In this document: in pieces, positions 29,815-40,830 of the stretch
Layout: each line of letters begins with the position of its first letter
Numbering within the stretch: position 1 is the stretch's first letter
Source: Aphrocallistes beatrix
Taxonomy: Eukaryota; Porifera; Hexactinellida; Sceptrulophora; Aphrocallistidae
Reading direction: 5' to 3'
Assembly (NCBI GenBank): GCA_963281255.1
Contig: OY725491.1
Span: 1,240,001 to 1,304,000 of the forward strand
Length of the DNA: 64,000 nt
The notes under the pieces: generated by a model
Told to the model about the DNA's origin: nothing
The model's database searches: none
What the model saw: the letters and a program-made list of their open reading frames with translations, nothing else
Translations under genes and position numbers: made by a program

Positions 29815-30580
29815 TTGAATCAAGAAGGAATGTCTATCACATTAATGGGTGTTTTTAACTGAGGTGTAGCTATAAACTTTTGGAGGGTGGGATGATCGTT
29901 CTCATTTTCAATTCAGAAAGAGAGAGAGAGAGAGAGAGAGAGAGCAAAAAATTGATATGTATAATTTTGTTCAGAAATAACGGATACAATGTACGCTTTT
30001 GATAAGGGATGACCCAAAATCTTTTTAACAGAGTAATTAATTTCAGCTATAATTACACATTATCAGTAAACTCATTTTTCATTTTTCATGAAAACATATC
30101 CATTTAAATATCTCTGCGCCACACATCAAGATTCTGCTCTATAGTCTAATCATGGCCTACTTAATATACGGCTATATATGTCACCGAGAAGGCAATAAAA
30201 CGAAGAGGCCAGTTTTAACAAAAAGTCAAAATTTAATTATACCGATAAATCAAAAACCGCTTCCGATAGACATTTGAAATGTATCATTACCATATACAAA
30301 CATTATATCAGAGTATCCAATTCCGCTGTTAAAAATTTGATGTCATTATGTGATTGCGCAATAGGTTCTTTTTAGAGCGGAAAATGTTGCTGTTCCAGCT
30401 CATATTAAACATCGTTATCTGCATTTCTAATGCTTGATTTTTTGATAGAGCAACAATAGGAAGACCACAAGCCAAAAAGAAACAAAAAATTACACGTTTA
30501 ACCAAACAACTCGAAAGATATAGATCGTAGACACTAAGAAATGATACCATTTAATCCGTAAACTATTACTTCCTATATTA
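29815..30580 (-). repeat. decayed copy of lectin-locus flank and R4 repeat
   Basis: 29815-29995 is an inverted match to lectin-downstream sequence (52015-52070, 52410-52440), with a (GA)n run at 29917-29943. 30200-30560 matches, inverted, 34259-34520 (R4: the reading KNQALEMQITMFNMSWNSNI, FRSKKNLLRN). A more diverged R4 relative lies in the foldback at 37500-38350. No live gene. Confidence 0.6.
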
Positions 30581-30585
30581 TAATA

Positions 30586-31085
30586 ACAAGCGCGCTTCGC
30601 GCTTGCTTGCGCTGCGCGACTGGCGGACACTTTGTGTCCGCCGGAGGCTCCCTTCGGTCGCCTGGAGTCACATTGGTTAATTATAAGGGAGATAACATCT
30701 CTAAATATGTCTGTCCTACTGTGCTAATCGATATCACTCGAAAAATCACCAAATTTGTGAATTTAAAAATTTTTGATGCGTAATGATGACGTCATAACAA
30801 AGTGATGAGTCATCATTTTTTTATGATAGTTGCATCATATGTGAGACATGTTAGTATACAGATTATATTAAAATTTCAGCCTTCTATCTCCTATAATGGC
30901 TGAGTTATGCCCGAATAACTGTGTTGCTTAACTTTTTAAAATGTGACAATGACGTCATAATTCCATGATGAGTCGACATTTTCGTCTGAGCTCAGAACTT
31001 ACTGGAGCCATAGCCAAACGACTCCCACATGCCAAAAATCAGCTTTCTGCGCCTGGCAGTTTCTTCAATCAATTCGTAACAGAGA
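30586..31085 (-). repeat. R1 repeat (dimer, unit 1)
   Basis: Full-length R1 on the minus strand: GC-rich hairpin end ACAAGCGCGCTTCGCGC, GGCGGACACTTTGTGTCCGC, two TGACGTCAT sites, and end CAATTCGTAACAGAGATA. It is in direct tandem with the next unit. Confidence 0.95.
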
Positions 31086-31128
31086 TACGTATATATATAC
31101 AAATATTAATCGAGTTTTAATAGTAAGG

Positions 31129-31625
31129 ACAAGCGCGCTTCGCGCTTGCTTGCGCTGCGCAGCTGGCGGACACTTTGTGTCCGCCGGAGGCTCCCTTCGG
31201 TCGCCTGGGTTCACATTGGTTAATTATAAGGGAGACATCTCTAAATATGTCCATCTTAGTGTTAAAATCGATTTCACTCGAAAAATCACCAAATTTGTCA
31301 ATTTTAAAATTTTTGATGCGTAATGATGACGTCATAACAAAGTGATGAGTCATCATTTTTTGATGAAAGTCGCATCATATGTGAGGTATGTTAGTATACA
31401 GATTCTATTAAAATTTCAGCCTTCTATCTCCTATAATGGCTGAGTTATGCCCGAATAACTGTGTTGCTTAACTTTTTAAAATGTGACAATGACGTCATAA
31501 TTCCATGATGTGTCGACATTTTGCTCTGAACTCAGAACTTACTGGAGCCATATCCAAAAGACTCCCACATGCCAAAAATCAGCCTTCTGCGCCTGGCAGT
31601 TTCTTCAATCAATTCGTAACAGATA
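31129..31625 (-). repeat. R1 repeat (dimer, unit 2)
   Basis: High identity to unit 1, ending in an (AT)n run at 31622-31640. The same dimer arrangement, opposite strand, is found at 53880-54901. Confidence 0.95.
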
Positions 31626-31677
31626 TATATATATATATATACTATATACAAATATTAATCGAGTTTTAATAGTAAGG

Positions 31678-31811
31678 ATACTATTCACATGTCTATTTTC
31701 AATAAGTTCTGAGTTATCTACGATTTTATCACGATCTATAGAGAAGTAATGAGATGCGACAAAATACTAGATAACTCAGAACTTATTGAAAATAAACATG
31801 TGGATAGTATT
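31678..31811. repeat. inverted repeat, about 43-bp arms
   Basis: ATACTATTCACATGTCTATT ... GAGTTATCTA and its complement, separated by about 45 nt. A hairpin or short MITE. No clear duplication. Confidence 0.85.
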
Positions 31812-32242
31812 ATTCTCATATAGAAAGTAATAGTTTGTGGATTAATTAATTAAATGGTATAATTTCTTAGTGTCTACGATCTATTCTTTTCGAGTTATTG
31901 GCTTAAACGTGTAATTTTTTGTTTCCATAGCAACTGAGGAATGCATAGACATTCCAACTAAAATTTCAGATTTTTTAGCTTAATTAACACTTGCATGCCC
32001 ATAGCGAAAGTGAAAGTAAATTGAAAGTGAACTGAAAGTGAAAATGAAAATGGGGTCATTTCTATTTATACCTTTGACCCCAAAGGCATTGCAGGGTTAA
32101 TTAATTAATTAATTAATAATCCCTACTTTGCCGAGGAATGTTGAATTGAAATTGAAAGTTAATTCATTTTCAATTGAAATTGAAAATGAAAGTGGGGTCA
32201 TTTCTATTTATACCTTTGACCCCACGTCAAATTAGGGTTGGT
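31812..32242. repeat. GAAAGTGAAAATGAAA-rich direct repeats
   Basis: GGGGTCATTTCTATTTATAC plus CTTTGACCCC occurs twice (about 32053 and 32195). Each is preceded by GAAAATGAAA-type repeats and itself carries GGGGTCA...TGACCCC inverted ends. A related AGTATAAATAGAGAAAACCC/TTTCACTTTCA stretch is at 42400-42480. An R4 fragment lies at 31850-31945. No gene. Confidence 0.6.
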
Positions 32243-32544
32243 CATAGCATTCTATACATAAGGCAATGGCAGTCACTATTTTTTTTGGACCAGGGATTGC
32301 TTAGTATATTCAAATTTACCATTCATCCTTTATACGTTATATATGATTAATTAAGCATTTTAAGTGACCCCACTCACAAATATGACCATTAATTGTCAAG
32401 ACATGTTTGATATTGATAATTATTTTTATTCCGGAAAAAACAAATATGACATAATATAAATATTAAGCTCATAAATACAAAATAAACATTGGATTTCGAG
32501 AAGTACTAATGAGACGGACTTCTACCTATAGATGGCTATGGCTT

Positions 32545-32790
32545 GGCTTAGCTTGAGAGACTTGACTTAGCTTGAGATAGACTTGACTTAGCTTGAGAGA
32601 CTTGACTTAGCTTGAGATAGACTTGACTTAGCTTGAGACAGACTTGACTTAGCTTGAGGGACAGACTTGACTTAGCTTGAGATACAGACTTGACTTAGCT
32701 TGAGATACAGACTTGACTTAGCTTGAGGATAGACTTGACTTAGCTAGAGATTGACTTGGCTTCGCGTGAGAGACAGACTTGACCTGAGAC
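32545..32790 (+). repeat. tandem array GACTTGACTTAGCTTGAGA
   Basis: About nine units of 20-26 bp with variable AGATACA-type linkers, inside the element 32243-34258. Confidence 0.9.
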
Positions 32791-33396
32791 GTCATAAAGG
32801 AATAATATACTTCTACGAGTAATAAGGAACAAGCACACACTGGCCTTCCAATAGGATATAGTCACACATTTCGTACCTCTAGCCTGATGAAGTTGACTAA
32901 ATAAACAAATAATATTATTAAATCAGTTCTTGAATTTAGCAAGTTTAGTTTACTATTATCATGTTTCAATACTACGGTAGTGCATTATATTGAGGTCTCT
33001 TTATTAGATAATGAACTGTGAAAAAATCTTTGGTAGAATTTATCACTGTGACGTATTGCATATGCAAAATGCCCCAAAGTATACAATGTTCTAACTCCAT
33101 AGTACCACATGCCAAATGAATAAGATTAGTATGGAAAGAGCCAGAATAAAGTTTTAAAATTTCTGCTAAGGGTGCAGATACATCGTCGTTAAAATGACTA
33201 TTCTTCTCTACCCAATTCACATTGAACAAACATCATTGATGAATTTCAAGAACTTAACAGTTGTTTTTTCCATGTTACAAGCTAACTGTTCGACAGAAGT
33301 TGACTCATGGGAAACCTTAAGGGCCAAATTTATATTTTGCCTTTCCAAGCTGACAGCCAGCAGGCTTTCAATGTTAATTTGGGGCACTTCTAAATA

Positions 33397-33617
33397 CAGT
33401 CAGGATCACTTATTGTGAACCACCAGGGGACCAAAAAATCTGTTCATAATAGAGATACTTCATATTAAGCGAACTTGATTCAATACAAATCCTATCTAAG
33501 AAATGAAATTGGGACCAGAGGATGTTAGTTCATATTAAACGAATGTTCATATTAAACGAATGTTCATATTAAACGAATGTTCATATTAAGCGGTTTCATA
33601 ATAAGCGATCCTGACTG
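33397..33617. mobile_element. pogo/Tigger-type MITE, TA duplication
   Basis: 221 bp; ends CAGTCAGGATCACTTATT and inverted CAGTCAGGATCGCTTATT between TA dinucleotides. An internal GTTCATATTAAACGAAT repeat occurs three times. Confidence 0.9.
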
Positions 33618-34258
33618 TAAATTGCATTTATCCAAATTAAAAAGGTTCTTATGCAACATGTTTTTGGAGTAACGAGGATTGCATTCACTAAATTGGGGGA
33701 AAGTAAACACTTTTTCGTAGTCTTTTAAATTCAGTCAATTGATTCTTACGAACTTATATGCATGATTTAGAATAATTACATTACTTATGTCTTAAGAAAC
33801 ACTCACCCTTGGAATCTTGTAGTTTTGTTAGTCTTCACAGGTCTTGGAATGGCTCAATACCATTTTCACGAAGAGCACCTTCTTTTGGTAAATTAAAAAC
33901 TTCATGGATTGTTCTACTCCTCTGTAATTGGAAGTAAAGTCAGGCGCAACACAAGACATCTCGTTCAAATATTAATTCATGCAATTAGTGTTGTCAAATG
34001 AGTCATTATAAATGAGTAATATAAATGATATACACGTAAATGTAATACACTAGTGTTGTATGCGAAGTAAATATAAATATTGTGGTTACATAATATTTTC
34101 AAAATGCATATTTAATCAACCCATGAGCACAAAATATGTAATAATTATATAGTTGATAATAACAGTATTAATTTAGTGGTTTTAGGATTGAATATACTAA
34201 GCAATCCATGGTACTAGTTTTTTGGTGACTACCATTGCCTTATGTATAGAATGCTATG

Positions 34259-35244
34259 GGTTGGTCTTCCTATTGTTGCTCTATCAAAAAATCAAGCAAT
34301 AGAAATGCGGATAACGATGTTTCATATGAGCTGGAACAGCAACATTTTCCGCTCTAAAAAGAACCTATTGCGCAATCAAATGATGACATATCGAATTTTT
34401 GACAGCGGAATTGGATACTCTGATATAATGTTTGTATATGGTAATAATACATTTCAAATGTCTATCGGGAGCGGTTTTTGATTTATCAGTCTAATTGAAA
34501 TTTGACTTTATTAAAACTGGCCTCTTCGTTTTATGACCTTCTCGGTGACATATATAGCCGTATAATTAACTGTCTCATCGATATTAAAATAGCAGTTGTA
34601 GTTCAATTCTGAGATCATAACTTTAGGAAACATTCAGCATGGATTTCGATGTTAAATGTTTACAAATTTTATCGTGATGGGTGGAAAGTAGTAAAATTCA
34701 TTAACTCTCTTAATTATAATTGAAATAACAAAGGTTAACAAGAAAATTATAGAAAATGTTGCAAAATATATTGACAAACAATGGACTGAAATACTTAACA
34801 TAAGAAACATCATCAATTGCTTTCGCATCATTGACACTATGATGGTTGTTTAGTTGCAAGTTTATTTGTAAATATTGGTAGTGTTGAGATCATTTTCTCC
34901 GATCATTTTATTGATTTAGCTGATTCGTAATAATATCCTGATTAATATTCGCCGCACAGCGCAATTAAGGGAAGCGCGCTTTTAATTACTGAAATACAAT
35001 ATCACTATCTCCACAATCCCATCCGAAAACATTACTATTTGAGCTTTATTTTTAGTGTCCATTTTAATATGTATTTTAGTGTCTGTGTGTGAGAGAAATT
35101 GAAATCCATTTAGAAATTTCATCGCTTTATAGATTACAAGCATACAACTTTTCTATTGCATTCCTCCATGTATCTAAAGATTTAATTATAATAAACGATG
35201 ATTGAGTAGAGAGGGATTAATTGTAACAGGTTACACGCTTATAT
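34259..35244. repeat. R4 copy, lectin relic, and NRF1-like unit upstream part
   Basis: 34259-34530: R4 with frame GLPIVALSKNQAIEMRITMF and GIGYSDIMFVYGNNTFQMSI. 34570-34660: decayed lectin sequence (minus; matches the CDLRINNNCYVHID region). 34950-35244: R1 tail and conserved spacer of the NRF1-like unit. No intact gene. Confidence 0.55.
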
Positions 35245-35433
35245 GGGAACCGGACACTTCCCCCCGTTAATGAATGACACTAAATCGCGGACATTTCCCA
35301 CCCAAAGTGTTGACATTGATCACCGCTATGTTGATTATTAACAGTTAATAGAAGCCACTGAAATTTGTGGTGTTAATAACAATTCAAATGCATAAATTAC
35401 GATGAATGCGAATAATTTGACCTACTATTACAA

Positions 35434-36304
35434 ATGGAAGTTATCACCAGTACTAAAGGGAAGAAGCAACTAGCGTATGAAGGCTACATTTACGCAGCGC
35501 CGGCGCCACCGGTCCGGTTGGTCCGGTTTTCACCGGACCACTTTTAAGAAAAAGCTAAAGTGGTCAGGATAGGTCCGGTTGTTGCGGTTTTAATACGATA
35601 CGCTAGATCATACACTTCATTCAATAAGATTGAATAATGTCTACATCTAGTAAGAAAAAGTGTTGATTGTACTAAGGTAGCAATGTGATGACAACTGTTT
35701 ACTATTAGTATAGAACCTATTTTTCCACATACTTGCTGTTGCGCTTTGATGACTGGCCACCGAAAAATAACCACATTCGATAGTATACGCCTGAATCCCA
35801 GATCAATAGCTTCTTTGAACCATGTCAGATCATCATTTAATGCTAAATTCGTGCTCAGCACTAAATTTCCAGCAATTTGATATATATATATATATTGACC
35901 ATATTTGGAGAATCTTTTGGATGTCCGTGCATAGCAACGGCCTGGAATTTTTTTCACATTCCTGGCCGTTGATAGGAACTGAACTTTCGTAGTTAAGTTC
36001 AACCGGACCACTTCAAATGAGGTGGCGCCGGCCCTGTTACGTCTTTCAAATAGACTTGGCATCAGGGATAGATTCTTACGAATGCCAAAGGAGAAGAAAC
36101 TATGGGTGTAATGCTAGGATTAAGATCTTGGATGATTCGATTGTCGATGCAATTAACGATCACACACATGCTCCTGCGATGAATCATGTGGAAGTTCAAA
36201 AGCTGCGTCATGGATTTAAGCGTAAAGCAATTGAATCGCAAGAGACTCCTCAACTAATTATATCATCTGCTGTGATGAATATTAGCCAAGGTCTGCCGGT
36301 ATAA
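35434..36304 (+). pseudogene. FLYWCH-type zinc-finger gene interrupted by a hAT MITE
   Basis: MEVITSTKGKKQLAYEGYIY ends at the insertion point (35494). After the MITE the frame resumes at 36042: FQIDLASGIDSYECQRRRNY, GCNARIKILDDSIVDAINDH, THAPAMNHVEVQKLRHGFKR and IISSAVMNISQGLPV, stop 36302-36304. Without the MITE and one TTACG copy the frame is open for 107 residues. The FLYWCH pattern (GY-x-Y/F, C-x7-C, H-x-H) is clear; such fingers sit at the N-terminus of MULE transposases. The transposase part is missing. Confidence 0.85.
35495..36036. mobile_element. hAT-type MITE with 5-bp duplication TTACG
   Basis: 542 bp; ends CAGCGCCGGCGCCACC and inverted CAGGGCCGGCGCCACC, subterminal GGTCCGGTT/AACCGGACC, flanked by TTACG on both sides. 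It interrupts the FLYWCH frame. Confidence 0.9.
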
Positions 36305-36776
36305 TTCCTCCAATAAGAACCATTAGAAGGTGCATACGTCGATATAGGCACTAATGTTAATCAAATAATTAATACATTATTTATAAAGACAGCTGAATAT
36401 ATAAGCAAATACTAGTAACGGGGGGAAATGTCCTAGGGGAAGTATCATTCATTAACGGGGGGGGAGTGTCCTAGACCCCGCTTATATATCTGATTTAGTT
36501 CATGTCCTATTAGAACGATGCATACCTCTATCGTGTTCGGATTTTTTTGTTTAAATTCAGTAATCATTCCTCTCTGCATAACTCCACTTCACCACAGCAC
36601 AAAGCATTGGTACTGTATAAGTGGTAGAACAGAGGAGAGAGTAGAAACAGTTAAAACAGTCAGTTTGGTATCATTTCTTCTTATCTTGTTTGTGAGAAAA
36701 AAACTTCACTAGCATTCGCCTCGATAGTTAACTGTACTGAAAGCTATAGATGCAAACGATTTGAAACCAAATCAAA

Positions 36777-36917
36777 ATGACAACTGTTGAAGTTTTGAGG
36801 AGAGTAATGGATTTTACAGCTCAAGATCAGAGTAGGGACAAAACAACTTATCGGGGGTCAATTCCTAGCTGGTGGCCAATGAACACATTCAATTCCAAGG
36901 CCCAACCAAGATGGTAA
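36777..36917 (+). pseudogene. NRF1-like mini-gene copy 5 (diverged, shortened)
   Basis: MTTVEVLRRVMDFTAQDQSR, DKTTYRGSIPSWWPMNTFNS, KAQPRW, stop. The WWP is kept; the GRERC and RKEELE blocks are lost through change and a frameshift after FNSK. Its promoter block is conserved but the TATA box is TATAGATG. It is cut downstream by the large inverted-repeat element at 36981. Confidence 0.6.
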
Positions 36918-37384
36918 AAGGAAAATTGGAAATTGCCCTCATCCTTCTCCTCCTTTTGCTGCGAGCTGGAAGTAGGATCCCAGGGGCCTTATTCACTAAA
37001 CTACTTAAACTTATACTTAAACTAAGTAAATACTTAGTTTTTGCTAGAAACTAAGTATAAAACTAAGTATTTTCAATACTTAGTTTGAAAAAGTTAAGTG
37101 GATTCACAAACCCAAACTAAGTACAATACTTAGTTTTGTTCAGTTTTACTTAGTTTTTAGTGCAATTTTAAGTATTTTTTAAAGTATACTTCGGAGGTAA
37201 CTTAACTTATTTAATCAATCTAAATTATCTTGATTGTTCATTATTATACACAAGCACGCTTCGCTTGCTTGCGCTGCGCGGCTTGCGGACACTGTGTGTC
37301 CGCAGAGTCGCCCTGCGGGCGCCTGGAGTTACTCAATCTAACATATTTTGGGAATTTTTCCTTTATATAAATATCGTAAACAAA

Positions 37385-38465
37385 GGTCAACCATAGCCTA
37401 CTCTAATAATGCCTCACAGTAGACTGAAAATCATGGACTAGGGATGAAGTAATAGCCGAATGGATTAATACACGATTAGCCTAAAATCGTTAACCATGCA
37501 GAATAGGCATTAATAAAGTATTACCAGCATATATAAACATGGCATCAAAGTACATATATCCGTTGGAAAAATTTCGATTAGTCATCATATCATTGCGCAA
37601 CAGGTCATTATATGGAGGATTTTGGCAATTTTTAAAGCTGTTTTAAGCCTACTTCTAAATGTCATTAAGGTATAATTTTTGTTTAGAACTAAGATTAGTA
37701 CGAGTTGATCTGAAAAATTTAGAATTTTTCAATGGAATGTTGTTACATTCCCGCGTTGCTATGGTAAAGCATTTTGGTCAGTTTGGGCCATTTCATGCAA
37801 ACTGTAATGATTAGAGCTCCAAATTTGATCGTGTTTGATAGGCAATGGACTACTTCCTATTAGGTGATAATACAACTTGAACTTCTAAATTCAGCGAGTT
37901 TTGAGTTATGGATTGATTTTAAGAATGTGACCAAAACACTAAATTGTCGCATAACTCTGTAGTCTGTGAATTTAGAAGTAAAATTTGTATTATTACCTAA
38001 TAGGAAGTAGCCAATTGCCTATCAAATACGATCAAATTTGAAGACCTAGTTCTTACAGTTTGCAGGATATGGCTCAAACTGATCAAAATGCTTTACCATA
38101 GCAACGCGGGAATGTAACAACATTCCATTGAAAAATTCTAAATTTTTCAGATCAACTCGTACTAATCTTAGTTCTAAACAAAAATTATACCTTAATGACA
38201 TTTAGAAGTAGGCTTAAAACAGCTTTAAAAATTGCCAAAATCCTCCATATAATGACCTGTTGCGCAATGATATGATGTCTAATCGAAATTTTGACAACGG
38301 ATATATGTACTTTGATGTCATGTTTATATATGCTCGTAATACATTATTAATGCCTATCATACATGATTAACGATTTTAGGTTAATCGTGTATTAATCCAT
38401 TCGGCTATTACTGCATCCTTGGTTATTTTACTGTGAGGCATTATTAGAGTAGGCTATGGGTCAAC
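37385..38465. repeat. foldback, arms about 500 bp
   Basis: The left arm begins GGTCAACCATAGCCTACTC and the right arm ends with its near complement GAGTAGGCTATGGGTCAAC. The arms match through most of their length, including AAAGCATTTTGGTCAGTTTG-like and CCATATAATGACCTGTTGCG stretches, with a short loop near 37930. Part of each arm resembles R4. Would form a long hairpin. Confidence 0.9.
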
Positions 38466-38479
38466 GAATAATTTCTCAT

Positions 38480-38725
38480 ATGGATCCGAAAATATAATAT
38501 TCGAAATCTAGAGAACTGAAAATCCCATGTCAACCGTTGGAAGCTAGTCTCTAACCCATTTTTGTAATTTGTTTACTTTATGTATCTATTTTTTAAAAAG
38601 TAAACAAATTGATCGTCAAATTTACTCGAAAATATGATATTCGAAATCTACACCCCTGAAAACCCCATGTCACCCGTTGGAAGCTAGTCTCTAGCATAAT
38701 TTTCAAAATTCATCAAATGGTGTGA
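38480..38725 (+). repeat. direct repeat with CCCATGTCAACCGTTGGAAG
   Basis: Two units of about 160 bp, each with GATATTCGAAATCTA ... CCCATGTCAMCCGTTGGAAG, CTAGTCTCTA. The same pair precedes the GGTGTGAAAATAT module at 59090-59320. Confidence 0.85.
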
Positions 38726-38930
38726 AAATATGTATAAAAAGGTGTGAAAATATGCAGATAATCTTTTTTATTGCCATACACTATAATACATTTAAGATAT
38801 CAAACATAAGTTGCTTTGAAGTATTTTTAACAATGACGATCTATTTATTGTAGTGTCGTACTTGTACAATGATTTCTATTGTGATAGTGTAGTCATATAT
38901 TTTGTATATAAAAGGTGTGAAAAATATAAT

Positions 38931-40830
38931 TCTCAGCATGCTGAGATTTAATTCTCAGCATGCTGGGATTTATTTCTCAGCATGCTGGGATTTAATTCTC
39001 AGCATGCTGAGATTTAATTCTCAGCATGCTGGGATTTATTTCTCAGCATGCTGAGATTTATTTCTCAGCATGCTGAGATTTAATTCTCAGCGTGCTGAGA
39101 TTTAATTCTCAGCATGCTGGGATTTAATTCTCAGCATGCTGAGATTTAATTCTCAGCATGCTGAGATTTAATTCTCAGCATGCTGGGATTAAATTCTCAG
39201 CATGCTGAGATTTAATTCTCAGCATGCTGGGATTTAATTCTCAGCATGCTGAGATTTAATTCTCAGCATGCTGAGATTTAATTCTCAGCATGCTGGGATT
39301 TAATTCTCAGCATGCTGGGATTTATTTCTCAGCATGCTGAGATTTATTTCTCAGCATGCTGGGATTTATTTCTCAGCATGCTGAGATTTAATTCTCAGCA
39401 TGCTGAGATTTAATTCTCAGCATGCTGAGATTTAATTCTCAGCATGCTGAGATTTAATTCTCAGCATGCTGAGATTTAATTCTCAGCATGCTGGGATTTA
39501 TTTCTCAGCATGCTGAGATTTAATTCTCAGCATGCTGGGATTTATTTCTCAGCATGCTGAGATTTATTTCTCAGCATGCTGAGATTTAATTCTCAGCATG
39601 CTGAGATTTAATTCTCAGCATGCTGAGATTTATTTCTCAGCATGCTGGGATTTATTTCTCAGCATGCTGAGATTTAATTCTCAGCATGCTGAGATTTAAT
39701 TCTCAGCATGCTGAGATTTAATTCTCAGCATGCTGGGATTTATTTCTCAGCATGCTGAGATTTAATTCTCAGCATGCTGAGATTTAATTCTCAGCATGCT
39801 GAGATTTAATTCTCAGCATGCTGGGATTTATTTCTCAGCATGCTGAGATTTATTTCTCAGCATGCTGAGATTTAATTCTCAGCATGCTGAGATTTAATTC
39901 TCAGCATGCTGAGATTTAATTCTCAGCATGCTGGGATTTAATTCTCAGCATGCTGAGATTTATTTCTCAGCATGCTGAGATTTAATTCTCAGCATGCTGA
40001 GATTTAATTCTCAGCATGCTGAGATTTAATTCTCAGCATGCTGAGATTTATTTCTCAGCATGCTGGGATTTATTTCTCAGCATGCTGAGATTTAATTCTC
40101 AGCATGCTGAGATTTAATTCTCAGCATGCTGGGATTTATTTCTCAGCATGCTGAGATTTATTTCTCAGCATGCTGAGATTTATTTCTCAGCATGCTGAGA
40201 TTTAATTCTCAGCATGCTGAGATTTAATTCTCAGCATGCTGGGATTTATTTCTCAGCATGCTGAGATTTATTTCTCAGCATGCTGAGATTTATTTCTCAG
40301 CATGCTGAGATTTAATTCTCAGCATGCTGAGATTTATTTCTCAGCATGCTGAGATTTATTTCTCAGCATGCTGAGATTTATTTCTCAGCATGCTGGGATT
40401 TATTTCTCAGCATGCTGAGATTTAATTCTCAGCATGCTGAGATTTAATTCTCAGCATGCTGAGATTTAATTCTCAGCATGCTGAGATTTAATTCTCAGCA
40501 TGCTGGGATTTATTTCTCAGCATGCTGAGATTTAATTCTTAGCATGCTGGGATTTATTTCTCAGCATGCTGAGATTTAATTCTCAGCATGCTGAGATTCA
40601 CTTCTCAGCATGCTGAGATTTATTTCTCTGCATGCTGAGATTTATTTCTCAGCATGCTGAGATTTAATTCTCAGCATGCTGAGATTTATTTCTCAGCATG
40701 CTGAGATTTATTTCTCAGCATGCTGGGATTAATTTCTCAGCATGCTGAGATTTAATTCTCAGCATGCTGAGATTTATTTCTCAGCATGCTGAGATTTATT
40801 TCTCAGCATGCTGAGATTTAATTCTCAGCA
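38931..40830. repeat. palindromic satellite, 22-bp unit, about 86 copies
   Basis: Each unit is the 16-bp palindrome TCTCAGCATGCTGAGA plus a 6-base linker TTTAAT. Two positions vary repeatedly between two states: GAG/GGG in the right arm, and TTTAAT/TTTATT in the linker. Other changes are rare (CGTGC at about 39090, TTAGC at about 40539, CTGCATG at about 40629). No coding function. Confidence 0.97.

Larger units (their letters stand above)
32243..34258. mobile_element. non-autonomous relative of the Ginger-like element
   Basis: Ends CATAGCATTCTATACATAAG and its complement, similar to those at 14251/16391, flanked by the exact 7-bp duplication GGTTGGT (32236-32242, 34259-34265). Contains a GACTTGACTTAGCTTGAG tandem array and a TA-flanked MITE, but no integrase. 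Confidence 0.8.
35245..36478 (+). mobile_element. MULE-type element with FLYWCH gene, 9-bp duplication
   Basis: Ends GGGAACCGGACACTTCCCCC and inverted GGGTCTAGGACACTCCCCCC, both followed by CGTTAATGAATGA. Flanked by CGCTTATAT (35236-35244, 36479-36487), the 9-bp length typical of Mutator-like elements. Paralogous unfilled sites (TACGCTTATGTATC) are at about 950 and 23110. Contains a FLYWCH reading frame split by the MITE 35495-36036; no transposase core. Confidence 0.85.

Noticed and set aside
32972-33418. Opposing frames inside the Ginger-like relative
   Set aside because: No recognisable integrase or other motifs, and the lengths are compatible with chance.
38931-40830. CRISPR-like regular array
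   Set aside because: The intervals are only 6 bases and near-identical, with no unique spacers, and the sequence is eukaryotic. It is a tandem satellite.
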